32,540 nt of DNA from Lacrimispora amygdalina (GTDB taxonomy: Bacteria > Bacillota > Clostridia > Lachnospirales > Lachnospiraceae). The position numbers and the translations under genes are program-made. Location: NCBI RefSeq assembly GCF_003432035.1, contig NZ_QOHO01000048.1, positions 1 through 32,540 of the forward strand, read 5' to 3'. This document shows positions 7,121 through 15,362 of this stretch, one piece after another. Numbering within the stretch: the stretch's first letter is position 1; every line of letters starts with the position of its first letter. A model generated the notes under the pieces. That model was not told the DNA's origin. It saw nothing but the letters and a program-made list of their open reading frames with translations, and did no database searches.

Positions 7121-8389
7121 ATGAATATAAGTTTCCATTATTTTGCTGTAAAAACACTGGCTCGTAAAGCAGGGTTTGATGAGAGTTCCGCTCAGCAAAT
7201 CGCTGTATTCTCACAGTTTATCGATGATTACAATGCTTACCTGTACAGACGATATTCAAACGTGCCCGACTGGGCAAAGCAGGCGCCCTATGATATGTAT
7301 ATTTCATCCTGGACAACGCCATTTAACTTCAATCCAGTAACGACCGGCTTTTGGGACTGGATGGATCTTGCTACACTTGTTACCCCACGTTCACAAAAAT
7401 TTACCGTTTCCCCATTTCATTTTATTCCTTCCACGCACCAATCCATGGCAGAAAAAGACAATCGAACCTTTCCAGCCACATTAAACGATGGAACAATTAT
7501 TTCAGATCATCTTAATTTTGCAAAAAATGAATTCATAAATGCAGCTACTGAAACAGACCGAATGAATGCTTTAATGCTGATTGGTTCACGGTTACATACA
7601 TTTGCTGACACTTATGCGCATCAGTTATTCTCCGGATACAATGAAACCTGTAACAATGTGACACTTGTACAGGTAATCAATAATATGACAGGCAAAGATG
7701 AGACTCAAAAATATAATACTCTGGCATATGGTTTTCTGCAGAAAATGAAAGATATATTACAGGGGCACCAGCCTGCAATCGGTCATATGATGATTGAACA
7801 TATTCCCGATTATCCCTGGATCTCATTTACCATGAACTATCCTTTGCCAGATGGCGGGACAGGAACTCATACTCGCAGTAATACAGCCGAATTCGTCCGG
7901 GCAGGCAAAGAAATTATGGATTATTTAAGATCCTGTTTAAACAAGCCCCCTATTTCAGGAAATGATTGGGAGCAGTTTACAGACAAGCTGGTTTTAGGCT
8001 TCTTCTTTGATGAAACTCTATACTCTGATGAAGGAGAACTGATTCGTGAATTAGTAAAACATTGGAGCAGCATTTTCGGTCAGGACGGCTATCTTTATTC
8101 TTATGACCGCCACGCATTATTTGATGGTATTATAGGCGGGTATTCTTCAAGGAGTTCCTCGAACGCAGCATTGGAAATGAATAATAATATAAATTCCATA
8201 TTCCCCTCTATGAGTGATGCCTTCTATTTTTATAATGCTTATGCTGATCATTTACTGATAGATCTTTATGGTTCACAGCCACGGTCAGCATGGTTTAATG
8301 TCGTAGCAGAGGATTCTGCTGCTCATATGTCTCCGATTGAAAATACAGACGATACGTTTGGTGTATCAATGGGCAAACCGTTATTATAA
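7121..8389 (+). CDS. DUF6765 protein, putative metal-dependent hydrolase
   Basis: A 422-residue protein beginning MNISFHYFAVKTLARKAGF, with AQQIAVFSQFIDDYNAY after it; this start is the signature of DUF6765. Candidate metal ligands are H6, D35/D36, H100, H106 and the cluster H159-xxx-D163-xxx-H167 in SRLHTFADTYAHQLFSG. The H-D-H spacing recalls zinc phospholipase C/P1 nuclease folds, so a metal-dependent hydrolase is plausible but unproven. A strong GGAAGGAGG site precedes the ATG, 20 bp after the lectin stop. No signal peptide or membrane helix is seen. Pairing with a lectin suggests that the lectin targets the enzyme to glycans or that both are released together; this is inference. A strong hairpin terminator follows. 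Confidence 0.7.
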   Translation: MNISFHYFAVKTLARKAGFDESSAQQIAVFSQFIDDYNAYLYRRYSNVPDWAKQAPYDMYISSWTTPFNFNPVTTGFWDWMDLATLVTPRSQKFTVSPFHFIPSTHQSMAEKDNRTFPATLNDGTIISDHLNFAKNEFINAATETDRMNALMLIGSRLHTFADTYAHQLFSGYNETCNNVTLVQVINNMTGKDETQKYNTLAYGFLQKMKDILQGHQPAIGHMMIEHIPDYPWISFTMNYPLPDGGTGTHTRSNTAEFVRAGKEIMDYLRSCLNKPPISGNDWEQFTDKLVLGFFFDETLYSDEGELIRELVKHWSSIFGQDGYLYSYDRHALFDGIIGGYSSRSSSNAALEMNNNINSIFPSMSDAFYFYNAYADHLLIDLYGSQPRSAWFNVVAEDSAAHMSPIENTDDTFGVSMGKPLL

Positions 8390-8407
8390 TGATGTATCAC
8401 ATTTAAC

Positions 8408-8445
8408 TATGCAAACACCTCCGATGTCATCGGGGTGTTTGCATA
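8408..8445. terminator. Bidirectional terminator between convergent genes
   Basis: A 16-17 bp stem with a single bulge (left arm TGCAAACACC-T-CCGAT, right arm ATCGG-GGTGTTTGCA) closes around a 3-nt loop. It separates the DUF6765 gene from the converging ABC-2 permease gene. No long T-run follows, but the stem is very stable. Confidence 0.75.
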
Positions 8446-8447
8446 TT

Positions 8448-9284
8448 CTATCCCCAAAGCGCATTCGCATCGGTAGCACTTCGATTCATGCGGGAAAAAT
8501 CTGTTTTAACAAAAGATAGGGTGGACAGCAGCAGAAATACCAGACCAATGACCAGAATAACTGCAAATGTCATAAACGGAGTAATTGCAAAACCATTAAT
8601 TTCAACTACCAAACCTTCTTTTATCAGATCAGGTACAGAAAGATCTGTTTTTTCCAGAACTATCATTCTAAAAAATGCGGTGGCATAGGTCATTGGATTC
8701 AAGTAGGCAGCAAATCTCAGCGAAACCGGCAGCATGGACAATGGGATATATGCGCCCGAAAGAAACGTCAGGGGCATTGTCACTGCAGTTTTCACGATCT
8801 GGAACGTTTGACCGTTGCGTACCTTTGTTGCTAAAAACAGCCCGACACCGGAAAATACAATGCCGATAAAAATCATTGATACCAGCACTAAGAAAGGAGT
8901 ACTCCAGTTCGTAAACTTAATCCCTATAAAAGAACCTATTATCAGTATCAAAATACCCTGCAACGTAGCTACCGTAGCCGCAGACAATAATTGTCCCAAT
9001 GCAACATAAACTCTTTTCGCTGGCGAAACCAGTACCTCTTTCATAAACCCACTGACCATATCATCGACTGTGGTAGAGGCAAGATTGAGTGCACTTTCAA
9101 ATACTGTCGTAATGATAACTCCCGAAAGCATGTAAGCGATGGGATTATCAATAAAATCATTTTTAAATATAGCACCGAACACATAAACAAAGAAAAAAGG
9201 AAATATCAATGAAAATATGAGCCCGGTTTTATTTCGTACAAAAGCCTTTAGACCTCTTTTCCATAAGGCGGACACTGTATTCAT
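8448..9284 (-). CDS. ABC-2 type transporter permease (DrrB-like)
   Basis: A 278-residue membrane protein with about six hydrophobic segments. It opens with a cytoplasmic WKRGLKAFVRNKTGLIFSLIF-type start, seen here as LKAFVRNKTGLIF. Conserved ABC-2 landmarks include GFMKEVLVSPAKR, LATKVRNGQTFQ and FLSGAYIPLSMLP, followed by YLNPMTYATAFFR. The start lies 1 bp beyond the stop of the ATPase gene, which supplies GGAGGAGGGG as ribosome binding site. Together they form a two-component exporter of the daunorubicin-resistance type, probably exporting a drug, lipid or polyketide-like compound. The substrate is unknown. No peptide or bacteriocin gene adjoins it. Confidence 0.88.
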   Translation of the reverse strand: MNTVSALWKRGLKAFVRNKTGLIFSLIFPFFFVYVFGAIFKNDFIDNPIAYMLSGVIITTVFESALNLASTTVDDMVSGFMKEVLVSPAKRVYVALGQLLSAATVATLQGILILIIGSFIGIKFTNWSTPFLVLVSMIFIGIVFSGVGLFLATKVRNGQTFQIVKTAVTMPLTFLSGAYIPLSMLPVSLRFAAYLNPMTYATAFFRMIVLEKTDLSVPDLIKEGLVVEINGFAITPFMTFAVILVIGLVFLLLSTLSFVKTDFSRMNRSATDANALWG

Positions 9285-9285
9285 A

Positions 9286-10206
9286 TTACCCCTCCTCCCT
9301 GATTTTTTTTCCTGTTATCTCTAAAAACACATCATTAAACGTCCCTTTTTTTATTTCAATATTGGTAATGTGATCCTTATGAATGCTTAATACCTCCAGC
9401 AGACGGTCCAGATATTCTGCCTCCACCTTGTAATAACCATTCTTTTTTGAATAATTTAATTGATAGTCTGCAAGCAGTTTCTCAAACGCTTCTTCGTCCT
9501 TTGTATTGATATAAGCTTTATCCTTCGTATACTTTTTCTTCAACGCGTAAGGCGTATCATGTGCTACTATGACTCCGCCATCCATGATTGCTATTTTATT
9601 GCAGATCTCGGCTTCTTCCATGTAGTGGGTGGTTAGAAAGATCGTAATGTTTCTCTCTTTTTGAAGTTTCATAATATATTCCCATATATGTGCCCTGGTC
9701 TGGGGATCCAGACCTGTTGTGGGTTCATCAAGAAATAAAACCTTGGGATAATGCATCAGACCTCTGGCAATTTCAACACGCCGTTTCATTCCTCCAGATA
9801 AAGCAGAAACCATTTTCTTTCTTTCATCTGTCAAATCCACCAGGTTCAGAACAAACCTGATACGTTCTTCCACTTCTTTGTTTGGAATATTATAAAATAC
9901 GCTATGCATTTTTAAATTTTCTTCGATGGTCATTTTTGCATCAAGTGTCGAATCCTGAAACACAACTCCGATTGCAGACCGTACTTCACTTTTTTGCCGG
10001 CTGACATCTTTTCCATCGATCAATAACGTACCGGAAGTTTTTTCAAAAATGGTACACAACGTATTAATGGTTGTGCTTTTTCCGGCACCATTGGGTCCCA
10101 GAAATGCAAATACACTGCCCTCTTCCACATCAAAAGATATATCGTTAACTGCCACAAAGTCACCGTATCTTTTTGTAAAGTTTTTAACCTGAATGATTGG
10201 ATTCAT
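9286..10206 (-). CDS. ABC-2 exporter ATP-binding protein (DrrA-like)
   Basis: A 306-residue ATPase. Motifs are Walker A GPNGAGKS (37-44), Q-loop VVFQDSTLD, signature ALSGGMKRR (135-143), Walker B VLFLDEPTTGLDPQT and switch LTTHYMEEAE (His 194). The C-terminal extension of about 90 residues, with TGKKI at the end, matches DrrA/CcmA-type exporters. It powers the permease encoded 1 bp downstream. A promoter with a structured leader of about 130 nt lies upstream. Regulation may act through the tandem leader repeats, since no regulator gene is adjacent. The transported compound cannot be deduced. Confidence 0.9.
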   Translation of the reverse strand: MNPIIQVKNFTKRYGDFVAVNDISFDVEEGSVFAFLGPNGAGKSTTINTLCTIFEKTSGTLLIDGKDVSRQKSEVRSAIGVVFQDSTLDAKMTIEENLKMHSVFYNIPNKEVEERIRFVLNLVDLTDERKKMVSALSGGMKRRVEIARGLMHYPKVLFLDEPTTGLDPQTRAHIWEYIMKLQKERNITIFLTTHYMEEAEICNKIAIMDGGVIVAHDTPYALKKKYTKDKAYINTKDEEAFEKLLADYQLNYSKKNGYYKVEAEYLDRLLEVLSIHKDHITNIEIKKGTFNDVFLEITGKKIREEG

Positions 10207-10286
10207 AGTTTTATCTCCCCTATCGCCGCTTGTTGGATTATTGTTACCTTATAATCCACGAAAAGCCTTTGTTTTATGCGGTACCG

Positions 10287-10344
10287 AGTGCTTCTGAAAC
10301 ATTTTTAAGCAGTGCTTCTTATGAAACGCAGTAAGAATACTGCT
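10287..10344 (-). promoter_or_regulatory. Leader of the DrrAB-like operon with tandem repeats and hairpin
   Basis: Within the 5' leader the motif GTTTCA..GAAGCACT occurs twice 24 bp apart (10311-10327 with a 3-bp insertion, 10287-10300). AGCAGT-TTCTTA arms (10308-10321 and 10332-10344) form a hairpin. Together these suggest an operator array or an RNA switch; nothing known was recognised. Confidence 0.4.
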
Positions 10345-10373
10345 ATATTATCATAATAAAATATCCTTTACAA
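10345..10373 (-). promoter_or_regulatory. Promoter of the DrrAB-like operon
   Basis: TTGTAA (10368-10373), a 17-bp spacer and TAATAT (10345-10350) on the minus strand give a leader of about 130 nt before the ATG at 10206. Confidence 0.5.
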
Positions 10374-10426
10374 CATATAAAATGTACCACCGCTTCGCTT
10401 TTACATAATTAATGAATACAATTGCT

Positions 10427-10476
10427 AAAAGCGGTCTCTGCCATAGAATTTCCTGTAAATGGCAAAAAACCGCTTT
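10427..10476 (-). terminator. Terminator of the maltodextrin operon
   Basis: AAAGCGGT pairs with ACCGCTTT, and an inner TGCCAT pairs with ATGGCA, forming a two-part stem just after the last gene of the operon. The minus-strand stem runs into TTTTAGC, a short T-run. Confidence 0.6.
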
Positions 10477-10484
10477 CTGATAAA

Positions 10485-12236
10485 TTATAAATATATCTTG
10501 TATCCCATAGCTTCAAGAAACTCTTCATCACTTGAAGCAAGAATTATTTTCCGCTCTTCTCTATTCCATTTCTGACCGGTCTCTGCAATATTCAGACTAA
10601 CAAATAATCTTCCCTTTCTTCCTTCCCTCACAAAAGTAAATACCTGTTGCGTTGTATCTTTCCATAATACTTCATAGGTTGCACTTTCCTCTATATATTT
10701 CTTCCTTATTTCTATCATATTTTGCACAAATTCACATAGTTGTGGATTTTCGCCCCAAACCATGGGATTTCTATATTCATTTTCCTTAATTCCGCATATT
10801 GCCTGCTCATCCCCGTAAAATAAGCTGGGGACTCCCGGAAACAGCATGAGCAAAATACAAGCCAGTTTCCATTTCCTTTGATCCCCCCTGCAAAGTGATA
10901 AAAACCTGGGCACATCATGACTGTCCAAAAGATTCATCTGTCCGTTTACAAGATTGGTCGGATATCTAAGCCTCATTTGTTCCAGCTGTTTCGCAGCTGT
11001 TAAAGCATTCTTATGATCACCGATTATATGATCACGGCAAATTCTTCTGAATTCATAATTCATGGTTGAATCAAAAATATCTCCACGAAGCCAGCTTTCT
11101 GCATTCTCCCACACTTCACCGATGAGTATTGCTTCCTTATTTTGTCTTTTTACCGCCCCTCTGAATCTCCTCCAAAAATTCCGGTCGATTTCATTCGCTA
11201 CGTCCAGCCGCCACCCATCTGCTTTGTACTCGCGGATCCAATAAGCACCTACATTGGCAAAATATTCCTGTACCTCCTCATTTGAAGTATTTAGTTTTGG
11301 CATCTTACGTTCATAAGCAAAGCAGGCATAATCTGGTTTTTCGTTTTCTGACTGCGGCCTGCGGACAGGTAATTTTAATTCATAAAACCAGTTTTTATAC
11401 TTTGAGTCTTTTCCCTTTTCCATTACATCTACAAACGCAAAAAACTCCCAGCTGCAATGATTAAACACTCCATCTATAATGATCTTCATCTCCCGTTTGT
11501 GAATTTCTTCCACTAAGTGTTTAAAATCCTCATTCGTTCCAAAGCAAGGATCAATATGATAGTAATCAATCGTGTCATACTTATGATATTCTCCTCCTGC
11601 AAATATGGGATTCAGGTAAATACAGTTAAAACCAAGCCCCTGGATATAATCCAGATTTTCAAAGATTCCTTTCAGCGTTCCTCCTAATCTTGATTTGCAA
11701 ACCTTTCCATTATCTAAAACAACATCCTTTGGGTGTTGTGGTGAAATATATTTCCCGCAGGCAAAACTATCAGGAAATATATTATACACAACTGCTTTTT
11801 TAAACCACGCTGGAACATCTGGTATCTCATTTTTTAATATGTAGGGGTATTGGTAATACTCACTTCTTCCATCCATAATCTCCCCTTCAAAATATATTAC
11901 AGCAAGTTCCTTTGTAAAGCGTTCTGAATAATAATATGTCCACTCCCCTTCATTTTGCAGTTTAAAATAATAACAGACACGGGAAAACGGCGTTTCAAAT
12001 GCTGCTTCAAAATAGTCGAAAAATTCATCCCTTGCTTTTATTTCCATCATAATTTCTTTAAAAACAACAGGAGTGGCAGTACAAGCCCGGTCACCATAGT
12101 ATAGGGTACAAGCAGTAACGTTGTCCTTTTGTGTTCGTATTCTTATTGTCAATCTAGTTTCAGATTCAGCAAATGCATAATTTGATAACGGAATATGCAG
12201 GACTGCCTCTCGATTTATTTCCATATTGTTTTTCAT
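10485..12236 (-). CDS. Cyclomaltodextrinase/neopullulanase (GH13_20-like)
   Basis: A 583-residue cytoplasmic GH13 enzyme expected to hydrolyse imported cyclodextrins, maltodextrins or pullulan fragments. An N-terminal CBM34-like domain (about 1-135) precedes the barrel. Catalytic regions are DGVFNH (255-260), GWRLDVANE (nucleophile D345), GEVWE (acid/base E374) and LLDSHD (D441). A later FPGVPSLFYGDE is also typical. There is no signal peptide, which fits an intracellular role after uptake by the adjacent transporter. It is the last gene of the operon; its ATG overlaps the permease stop by one base (TAATG). The start at 12236 has no good ribosome binding site of its own, so translational coupling is likely. 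The distinction from maltogenic amylase cannot be made by eye. Confidence 0.88.
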   Translation of the reverse strand: MKNNMEINREAVLHIPLSNYAFAESETRLTIRIRTQKDNVTACTLYYGDRACTATPVVFKEIMMEIKARDEFFDYFEAAFETPFSRVCYYFKLQNEGEWTYYYSERFTKELAVIYFEGEIMDGRSEYYQYPYILKNEIPDVPAWFKKAVVYNIFPDSFACGKYISPQHPKDVVLDNGKVCKSRLGGTLKGIFENLDYIQGLGFNCIYLNPIFAGGEYHKYDTIDYYHIDPCFGTNEDFKHLVEEIHKREMKIIIDGVFNHCSWEFFAFVDVMEKGKDSKYKNWFYELKLPVRRPQSENEKPDYACFAYERKMPKLNTSNEEVQEYFANVGAYWIREYKADGWRLDVANEIDRNFWRRFRGAVKRQNKEAILIGEVWENAESWLRGDIFDSTMNYEFRRICRDHIIGDHKNALTAAKQLEQMRLRYPTNLVNGQMNLLDSHDVPRFLSLCRGDQRKWKLACILLMLFPGVPSLFYGDEQAICGIKENEYRNPMVWGENPQLCEFVQNMIEIRKKYIEESATYEVLWKDTTQQVFTFVREGRKGRLFVSLNIAETGQKWNREERKIILASSDEEFLEAMGYKIYL

Positions 12237-13078
12237 TATCCTTTTACTCCTCCTGTTACCAGTCCTGAAACCATATATTTTTGTATGGCAAAGAACAGGA
12301 TCAAAATAGGTACCGATACTAAAATTGCGGCTGCGGAAAACAAGGACCAGCTTCTGCTGTAATCATTGGACTGAAGCTGATAAAGCCCGCCTGCAAGATT
12401 ATAATTTTCTTCTTTCATTAAAAATGTAGTGGCAAAAAGATACTCATTCCATACAAAGATCAATACCATGACCGCAGTGACGATAATAGAAGGTCTGGCA
12501 AGGGGTAATATAATTTTCCATATAATCTGTCCCGAACTTCCGCCATCGATTCTTGCAGATTCTTCAATTTCAATTGGAATGGTATCAAAATAACCTTTCA
12601 TATTCCAGATGCTGAATATACACATGCTTCCTGCATAAATCAGGATTAATCCGATGTAATTATTTAGCAGGTTCATATTTTTAAATAATCGAAAGATAGC
12701 AAACATGGATAAAATCTGGGGAAAGGCATTTAGAATTAACAATAGCTTCAGCATTTCATTTCTTCCCCGAAACCGGAAACGGGAAAATGCATATGACGCT
12801 GTAACGGAAGTCCCCATCGCAAGCACCATTGTTCCCAGACTAAGAACTACGGAATTCTTAAACCATATCAAAAATGGCTCCTCCAGAATAATGGCTGCGT
12901 AATTTTTTAAAGTGGGATTCTCTGGAAACAAAAATCCGCTTCCAAATGCAGAGCTTTCACTGCTTATGGAAAGCAGAAATGCGTACAAAACAGGAATCAG
13001 TGTTATAAAGCACAGCAGTATAAAAAATATATTTAAGATACTTAAACGGGCAATGCGTTTTGCTGTTTTTTTCTTCAT
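12236..13078 (-). CDS. Maltodextrin ABC transporter permease, MalG/MdxG-like
   Basis: A 280-residue inner-membrane permease with six predicted helices. The coupling-helix motif occurs as EIEESARIDGGSSGQIIWKI, followed by LPLARPSI; the EAA..G core is well conserved. The last residues VSGLVTGGVKG match the MalG/MsmG-type C-terminus. Its ATG overlaps the MalF-like stop by four bases (ATGA), and its own stop overlaps the GH13 gene by one. With the MalF-like partner and the binding lipoprotein it forms a carbohydrate uptake (CUT1) transporter. No ATPase is encoded nearby, so a shared MsmX-type ATPase is probably used. Confidence 0.9.
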   Translation of the reverse strand: MKKKTAKRIARLSILNIFFILLCFITLIPVLYAFLLSISSESSAFGSGFLFPENPTLKNYAAIILEEPFLIWFKNSVVLSLGTMVLAMGTSVTASYAFSRFRFRGRNEMLKLLLILNAFPQILSMFAIFRLFKNMNLLNNYIGLILIYAGSMCIFSIWNMKGYFDTIPIEIEESARIDGGSSGQIIWKIILPLARPSIIVTAVMVLIFVWNEYLFATTFLMKEENYNLAGGLYQLQSNDYSRSWSLFSAAAILVSVPILILFFAIQKYMVSGLVTGGVKG

Positions 13079-13965
13079 GCTCCTTCCTCCCCGATACCTC
13101 GATTGACAAATAAAGAAAATAAAACAATGAATCCAAATATTACAATGGAAACAGCAGATGAAAGCCCATAATTATTCGATACAAACGCATTTTGGTGAGC
13201 ATATGTAATAACGGTTTGAAGAGTAGCCCCTGTAAGAGAACCTTTTTGCATCGTCAATAAATAGATAATATCAAACTGCTTAAAGGTGGTAAATGTTGTC
13301 ATAATGATGGAAGGTGCTAAAACAGGCTTAATCGATGGAATTGTGATATATAAATTTTGTGCCCACCATCCGCCTCCATCTAATTTTGCACTTTCATAAC
13401 AGCTGATATCTACACTCTGCAATGCTCCATCCATCATCATGATAAGAAATGGCAGCGCCATCCACAAATTTAATACCATACAGGAAATAAAAGCTGGAAT
13501 ATTCTCAGATAAAAAATCCATGCTGGATAACCCGAATGCTGAACGTATTTTATTTAGCAAGCCGTACTGGGGATTATAAATGCCTACTCTCCATAATAAA
13601 ATTGATATATAAGCGGGCATAGCCCAGGGAAACATCAGTAATGTCTTGTATAGCCTTGCCGGTTTTAGTCCGTCTGCATTTAGTCCCAACGCAATAAAAT
13701 ACGCAAGCAAAATCTGAATTACCATATTTAAAACGGTCCAGATGATTGTAGTCAGCAATGCAGACAGAAAACCTGAATCCAGTTTCGTTAATGCACGTCT
13801 GTAATTATCAAATGCTATAAATTCATAGTCCGTCCAGTGATACAGATTCATATTCGTAAATGAAATATATATGGTATAAATAATGGGAAAAACCACAATT
13901 AACCCGATTAATAAAATTGAGGGAAAACTATATTCCCATGGAATAATCTTGTTTTTCTTGTTCAT
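13075..13965 (-). CDS. Maltodextrin ABC transporter permease, MalF/MdxF-like
   Basis: A 296-residue permease with six hydrophobic segments, beginning MNKKNKIIPWEYSFPS. The permease motif is CYESAKLDGGGWWAQNLYIT, followed by IPSIKPVLAPS. I place the start at the ATG at 13965. The open frame reaches 14133, but its upstream part overlaps the binding-protein gene and an intercistronic hairpin. A GGGAG lies about 12 bp upstream. The C-terminus overlaps the MalG-like start by ATGA. It pairs with the MalG-like protein as the membrane channel of a CUT1 importer. Length and motif agree with MalF proteins lacking the large periplasmic loop of E. coli MalF. Confidence 0.88.
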   Translation of the reverse strand: MNKKNKIIPWEYSFPSILLIGLIVVFPIIYTIYISFTNMNLYHWTDYEFIAFDNYRRALTKLDSGFLSALLTTIIWTVLNMVIQILLAYFIALGLNADGLKPARLYKTLLMFPWAMPAYISILLWRVGIYNPQYGLLNKIRSAFGLSSMDFLSENIPAFISCMVLNLWMALPFLIMMMDGALQSVDISCYESAKLDGGGWWAQNLYITIPSIKPVLAPSIIMTTFTTFKQFDIIYLLTMQKGSLTGATLQTVITYAHQNAFVSNNYGLSSAVSIVIFGFIVLFSLFVNRGIGEEGA

Positions 13966-14010
13966 ATCAATTGCCTGCTCCCTATCTGTGTAAAACATCC
14001 TATGCCTTTT

Positions 14011-14055
14011 TTGTATGACCAGCCAGCTGCTTAAAACAGTCAGCCGGTCATACAA
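14011..14055 (-). promoter_or_regulatory. Intercistronic hairpin between malE-like and malF-like genes
   Basis: A 10-bp perfect stem (TTGTATGACC at 14011-14020 with GGTCATACAA at 14046-14055) extends inward with further pairing. On the minus strand it is followed by A residues, not T, so it is not a simple terminator. Such hairpins often stabilise the upstream binding-protein message. Confidence 0.55.
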
Positions 14056-14077
14056 GGAAATGTTAAGGCACACAGCC

Positions 14078-15316
14078 TTATTGCATATCTGCGATTGCAG
14101 TCTCTGCCTTTTTCTGATATTCATAAACGGCAATGTTTAAATCTTTTCCTGATTTATTGACCGCTGCAAGAAGTGATTCAGTTGGTCCCCACATTACGCT
14201 CATTTGGGGAATATTTGGCATTGGCTGAGCAATATCAGCAGTCCGCCTCATGGCAGCTATCATTTCATCTTTTGCAACAGATGCATCATTATAAGATTTT
14301 TGATTCGCCGGTGCGCATCCTGAATTTTCTGCCAGTTCAATTCCAAGCTGGGGATCTGCTATTTCTTTCAAAACCTTTTCCACTGCCTCTTTTTTGGACT
14401 CAGCTGCATGTTTCATAACACCAATACCCTGAACGCCTGAATATGGCACCAGTGTATTACCGTTTGGAAGGGTGAAATCACATAGAGATTTTATTCCATA
14501 ATTGATCTTAGCTTCTTTCACTCCTGATATCAGCCATGGTCCTCCAATAATTGCTGCTGCTTTTCTGTCTTTAAAAAGGGCATTTACCGTATTATAATCC
14601 CCGTCTGCTTCCAGCTGCGCAAATTTTTTATTATATTCAATTGCCTCTTTTGTCTTTTCGTCACTCAATCCTGACCTGGCCTGCTCATCTATAATATATC
14701 CTCCAAATCCATTAATAAAAGGAGCTACATTATAAGCAGTTGAATGCTGGTTCACTAAAGCATAAGTTCCTGCAGCGGTGTCTGTATGGCTTTTCATATA
14801 GGAATAAAGTTCTTCTGTGGCAGAAGGCACTTCTCCCTCCCACAAATCCTTATTATAAATAAAAAGCAGTGTTTCAAAGTAGACAGGCATAAGGTATTGG
14901 GAATCCTTATAATTTCCTGCTTTCAGTGTCATGGGAAGCATATCGGCGTAAACGGTTTTGTCAACTACATCTGTGATTGGTGCCAAAACTCCCATTTCAA
15001 CAAACATTCCAAGAGAGTCATGGGCATACATATACAGATCGGGACCATTTACCTCATCACTTCCATATAGTTTTATCTGATCTGTCAAGCCGGTCTTTTG
15101 CTCAAACTTAACGGTGATCCCATCATCACTTAAAGCATCATTCAAACGATTTTCCATCAATTGTATGATTCCCTTATCTCCATCATGCCAAATACGGATT
15201 GTGTTCAATGATTCCTTATTTCCCTGCTTTGCTGCACCGCTGTCCGTGTTCTTACTGCATCCTGTAAAAACTAAGGCAGCCACTGCAATAAACAAAACCA
15301 TTGCCATCTTCTTCAC
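14078..15316 (-). CDS. Maltodextrin-binding lipoprotein, MalE/MdxE-like
   Basis: The 412-residue extracellular solute-binding protein has a lipobox VFTGC with Cys at position 20. The mature domain starts TIRIWHDGDKGI and contains GPDLYMYAHDSLGMFVEMG and later PYSGVQGIGVMK, the family 1 pattern of MalE/MdxE. It should bind linear or cyclic maltodextrins produced by the secreted amylase encoded 46 bp upstream. A GGAGG site precedes the ATG. There is hardly room for an independent promoter upstream, so it is probably transcribed from the amylase promoter. The sugar is inferred from the two flanking GH13 enzymes. Confidence 0.88.
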   Translation of the reverse strand: MKKMAMVLFIAVAALVFTGCSKNTDSGAAKQGNKESLNTIRIWHDGDKGIIQLMENRLNDALSDDGITVKFEQKTGLTDQIKLYGSDEVNGPDLYMYAHDSLGMFVEMGVLAPITDVVDKTVYADMLPMTLKAGNYKDSQYLMPVYFETLLFIYNKDLWEGEVPSATEELYSYMKSHTDTAAGTYALVNQHSTAYNVAPFINGFGGYIIDEQARSGLSDEKTKEAIEYNKKFAQLEADGDYNTVNALFKDRKAAAIIGGPWLISGVKEAKINYGIKSLCDFTLPNGNTLVPYSGVQGIGVMKHAAESKKEAVEKVLKEIADPQLGIELAENSGCAPANQKSYNDASVAKDEMIAAMRRTADIAQPMPNIPQMSVMWGPTESLLAAVNKSGKDLNIAVYEYQKKAETAIADMQ

Positions 15317-15362
15317 TTCTCATGTCCTCCATTCAAAATTATGAAACTATTTCACGAATCCT

